7,847 nt of DNA. Origin: Spirochaetaceae bacterium (GTDB lineage Bacteria; Spirochaetota; Spirochaetia; Treponematales; Breznakiellaceae). Below are positions 6,384 through 7,847 of the stretch, one piece after another. Position 1 is the stretch's first letter. Each line of letters opens with the position of its first letter. The notes beneath the pieces are model-generated. The model made no database searches and was not told the origin of the DNA. It saw nothing but the letters and a program-made list of their open reading frames with translations. The stretch is taken from positions 1 to 7,847 of the forward strand of contig JAIRSB010000178.1 in the NCBI GenBank assembly GCA_031255655.1. Direction: 5' to 3'. The position numbers and the translations under genes are program-made.

Positions 6384-6392
6384 TCAAGATAA

Positions 6393-6486
6393 CCGTCATT
6401 GCGTGGCGGCAGCTTGCCGATAGTACCGAAACAATCCAGCGGCCGTATGGCTAGATTGCTTCGTCTCAACGAGATCGCAATGACGG
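6393..6486. repeat. Dispersed-type palindromic repeat with CCGTCATTGCG ends (MITE/REP-like)
   Basis: Ends are perfect 11-bp inverted repeats: CCGTCATTGCG at 6393-6403 and CGCAATGACGG at 6476-6486. A second matching block, CGAAACAATCCAGC on the left, corresponds to CGAAGCAATCTAGC on the complement of the right arm. Between the blocks each arm carries its own small hairpin: CGGCA-GCT-TGCCG at 6407-6419 and TCTC-AAC-GAGA at 6464-6474. The folded form is therefore cross-shaped. Sequences of the CGTCATTGCGAG...GAAGCAATC type are dispersed in many unrelated bacterial genomes, from established observation. A degenerate extra copy of one end (TCGCAATGA) is at 6497-6505. It has no coding capacity. Confidence 0.75.
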
Positions 6487-6610
6487 AGAGGGTGTCTCGC
6501 AATGATGAATGCCCTGTGTCCGTGTTATATCGGCTGGTGTTCTACAATTTGAAGCACTATAATGTCCCAGCGATAAAAGCCTCAACGCAAAATAACTGCC
6601 GCCCATTTTT

Positions 6611-6718
6611 CCGCCTATTCCCCAACAGGCGGAATATCTGTATAATTCGGACAAGTCCGCTGTTTTAACGCGGACAACGCGCCAAGCGCGCAGGACAAAA
6701 AGCGGGCCGCCGGACCCG
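6611..6718 (+). promoter_or_regulatory. Structured promoter/leader of the mutase gene
   Basis: A series of inverted repeats: CCGCCT/AGGCGG (6611-6616, 6627-6632), CGGAC/GTCCG (6648-6652, 6655-6659), GTCCGC/GCGGAC (6655-6660, 6670-6675), CGCGC/GCGCG (6678-6682, 6686-6690) and CGGG/CCCG (6703-6706, 6715-6718). The second and third share the GTCCG arm, so they cannot form together. This could be an operator or a regulated leader RNA; I recognise no riboswitch class. Confidence 0.35.
6641..6646 (+). promoter_or_regulatory. Candidate -10 box for the mutase gene
   Basis: TATAAT at 6641-6646, preceded by TG without the usual one-base gap. The matching -35 at 17-bp spacing is TTCCCC (6618-6623), a weak fit. 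It would give a leader of about 95 nt before the ATG at 6750. The inverted repeat CCGCCT/AGGCGG (6611-6632) covers the -35 area. Confidence 0.35.
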
Positions 6719-6749
6719 TTACGAAAAATAAAGCACGGAGGTTTCTGCT

Positions 6750-7847
6750 ATGGATAGAAACACGCTCATAAAACAGGCGAAAGATTACATCGAAAAAGAA
6801 AAAAACGCCCATTTTAGGACGGAAATAGAAAAACTACTCGCGACGGAGGACTGGGACGAACTGCTTGACCGCTTTTATTGCAAACTGGAATTCGGCACGG
6901 GCGGACTGCGCGGCGTAATGGGCGGCGGCTACAACCGCATGAACACCTTTGTGGTATCTTCCGCCACGCAGGGACTGGCGAACTATGTAATTAAAGCGTT
7001 CCCCGAAAAGGCTGGTGCTCTTTCCGCTGTCATCGCGTTTGATTCCCGTCATTTTTCGGCGGAATTCGCGGAGGCTGCTGCGCTGATACTCGCGGCCAAC
7101 GGCATTAAAACCTACCTCTTCTCCTCCATGCGCCCTACGCCGGAACTTTCGTTCGCTATCCGCCGTCTTAAAGCAGACACCGGCATAGTAATCACGGCGA
7201 GCCACAATCCGGCGCGTTACAACGGTTATAAAGCCTACTGGAACGACGGTTCGCAGGTGATACCGCCGCACGATACCGGAATTATTGACGAAGTGAACGC
7301 GGTTACCGAAATAAAAGAGATTGGCAGACAAACCGCGCTGGACAAGGGGCTGCTGAAAATAATCGACAAAGAGATAGACGAGCCGTTCGAGGCTATGGCG
7401 CGAAGCCGCCTATTCAGGCCGGAACTGATAAAGCAGAACGCCGCCAAAGTGAAAATCGTTTACACTCCGTTGCACGGCACTGGGGCATTGCACGTCGAAG
7501 GTGTGCTTGGTGGTCTGGGACTCAAGGTGCTGACAGTGCCGGAGCAGCGCGAAGGGAACGGCGACTTCCCGACTGTGGAGTTCCCGAACCCGGAGGAAGC
7601 CGCCGCGCTCAAAATGGCCCTCGATCTTGGGAAAAAAGAAAACGCCAGCCTGATAATGGCCACCGACCCGGACGCCGACCGCTTCGGCATCGCCGTCCCT
7701 GCGAAAAACGGAGAAGATTTCATACTGGTAACGGGCAACCAGTTAGGCGCTCTGCTGGCGGATTACATATTCCTTTCACTGAAAGAGCTTAACCGGATGC
7801 CGCCAAAACCCGCGATGGTCAACACCATTGTAACAACAGGAATGCAG
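6750..7847 (+). CDS. Phosphoglucomutase/phosphomannomutase (alpha-D-phosphohexomutase), 5' part
   Basis: Interconverts hexose 1- and 6-phosphates in the cytoplasm, linking glycolysis to nucleotide-sugar and polysaccharide synthesis. 366 codons are visible and run off the right edge; relatives are about 550-600 residues, so the C-terminal third, including the phosphate-binding domain, is missing. Visible motifs: FGTGGLRGVMGGG at 48-60 (domain I entry), the phosphoserine loop TASHNPARYNGYKAYW with Ser151, YTPLHGTG at 238-245, and the metal loop DPDADR at 306-311. The ATG at 6750 is supported by GGAGG at 6737-6741 with an 8-nt spacer. The sequence style (long form, PPHDTGIIDEV, VPEQREGNGDFPTV) resembles treponemal proteins annotated as phosphoglucomutase or phosphomannomutase. 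Whether glucose or mannose is preferred cannot be read here. It is divergently oriented from the ATPase operon and could supply the sugar phosphate from which that operon's glycosyltransferase donor is made, which is inference. Confidence 0.93.
   Translation, partial: MDRNTLIKQAKDYIEKEKNAHFRTEIEKLLATEDWDELLDRFYCKLEFGTGGLRGVMGGGYNRMNTFVVSSATQGLANYVIKAFPEKAGALSAVIAFDSRHFSAEFAEAAALILAANGIKTYLFSSMRPTPELSFAIRRLKADTGIVITASHNPARYNGYKAYWNDGSQVIPPHDTGIIDEVNAVTEIKEIGRQTALDKGLLKIIDKEIDEPFEAMARSRLFRPELIKQNAAKVKIVYTPLHGTGALHVEGVLGGLGLKVLTVPEQREGNGDFPTVEFPNPEEAAALKMALDLGKKENASLIMATDPDADRFGIAVPAKNGEDFILVTGNQLGALLADYIFLSLKELNRMPPKPAMVNTIVTTGMQ

Larger units (their letters stand above)
6032..6749. other. Divergent intergenic region of 718 bp
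   Basis: This region separates the minus-strand ATPase operon from the plus-strand mutase. It contains the AACCGG direct repeats, a candidate minus-strand -10 box, an AT-rich stretch at about 6296-6340, a hairpin at 6356-6383, a palindromic repeat at 6393-6486, and a structured leader at 6611-6718. Open frames within it on either strand have no family resemblance and lack ribosome binding sites, so I call no gene. A TATAAT at 6558-6563 has no good -35. Confidence 0.6.

Noticed and set aside
6399..6668. Plus-strand ORF of 89 residues across the palindromic repeat
   Set aside because: It is made largely of the repeat element and promoter region sequence; frames through such palindromes are commonly open by chance.
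6834..7331. Minus-strand ORF of 165 residues opposite the mutase gene
   Set aside because: The plus strand encodes a clear phosphohexomutase here; the minus frame has an Arg/Val-rich shadow composition and no ribosome binding site.

Overview
The window looks like a chromosomal segment from a host-associated spirochaete of the Treponema type. Two things suggest this: the phosphohexomutase at the right end has a sequence style I associate with treponemes, and a tetratricopeptide (TPR) remnant near 1328-1465 resembles the TPR proteins that are abundant in gut treponemes. Both are from memory, with no search, so the taxonomy is moderate confidence at best. The main genes have balanced base composition. 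The leftmost gene is visibly richer in A+T.

Layout. Positions 1-192 hold no convincing gene, only small inverted repeats. A radical SAM gene (193-1219, plus) is broken by a frameshift just before its CxxxCxxC motif. Its second half carries an in-frame run of three near-perfect hairpins (748-851), which looks like a palindromic element inserted inside the reading frame. Positions 1220-1522 are non-coding except for the 3' end of a decayed TPR gene. A second, intact radical SAM gene with a Cys-rich C-terminus follows (1523-2533, plus).

Converging on it is a tight minus-strand operon, in transcription order: a small RecA/KaiC-like P-loop ATPase (6031-5333), a GtrB/DPM1-type family 2 glycosyltransferase with two membrane helices (5321-4299), and acetolactate synthase large subunit ilvB (4296-2566). 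Gaps are 11 and 2 nucleotides. Shine-Dalgarno positions move the ATPase start to 6031 and the ilvB start to 4296.

A 718-bp divergent intergenic region (6032-6749) follows. It contains AACCGG-type direct repeats just upstream of the ATPase, a candidate minus-strand -10 box, a dispersed-type palindrome with CCGTCATTGCG ends, a separate strong hairpin, and a structured leader with competing stems before the next gene. The window ends inside a plus-strand phosphoglucomutase/phosphomannomutase gene (6750 to the edge).

Functionally the intact genes cover branched-chain amino acid synthesis (ilvB), lipid-linked sugar transfer at the inner membrane (glycosyltransferase), sugar-phosphate interconversion (mutase), one uncharacterised radical SAM enzyme and one uncharacterised ATPase. 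I do not see a defence system, prophage or CRISPR array. The most unusual items are the hairpin element kept in frame inside a radical SAM gene, and the unexplained ATPase leading a glycosyltransferase-ilvB operon.
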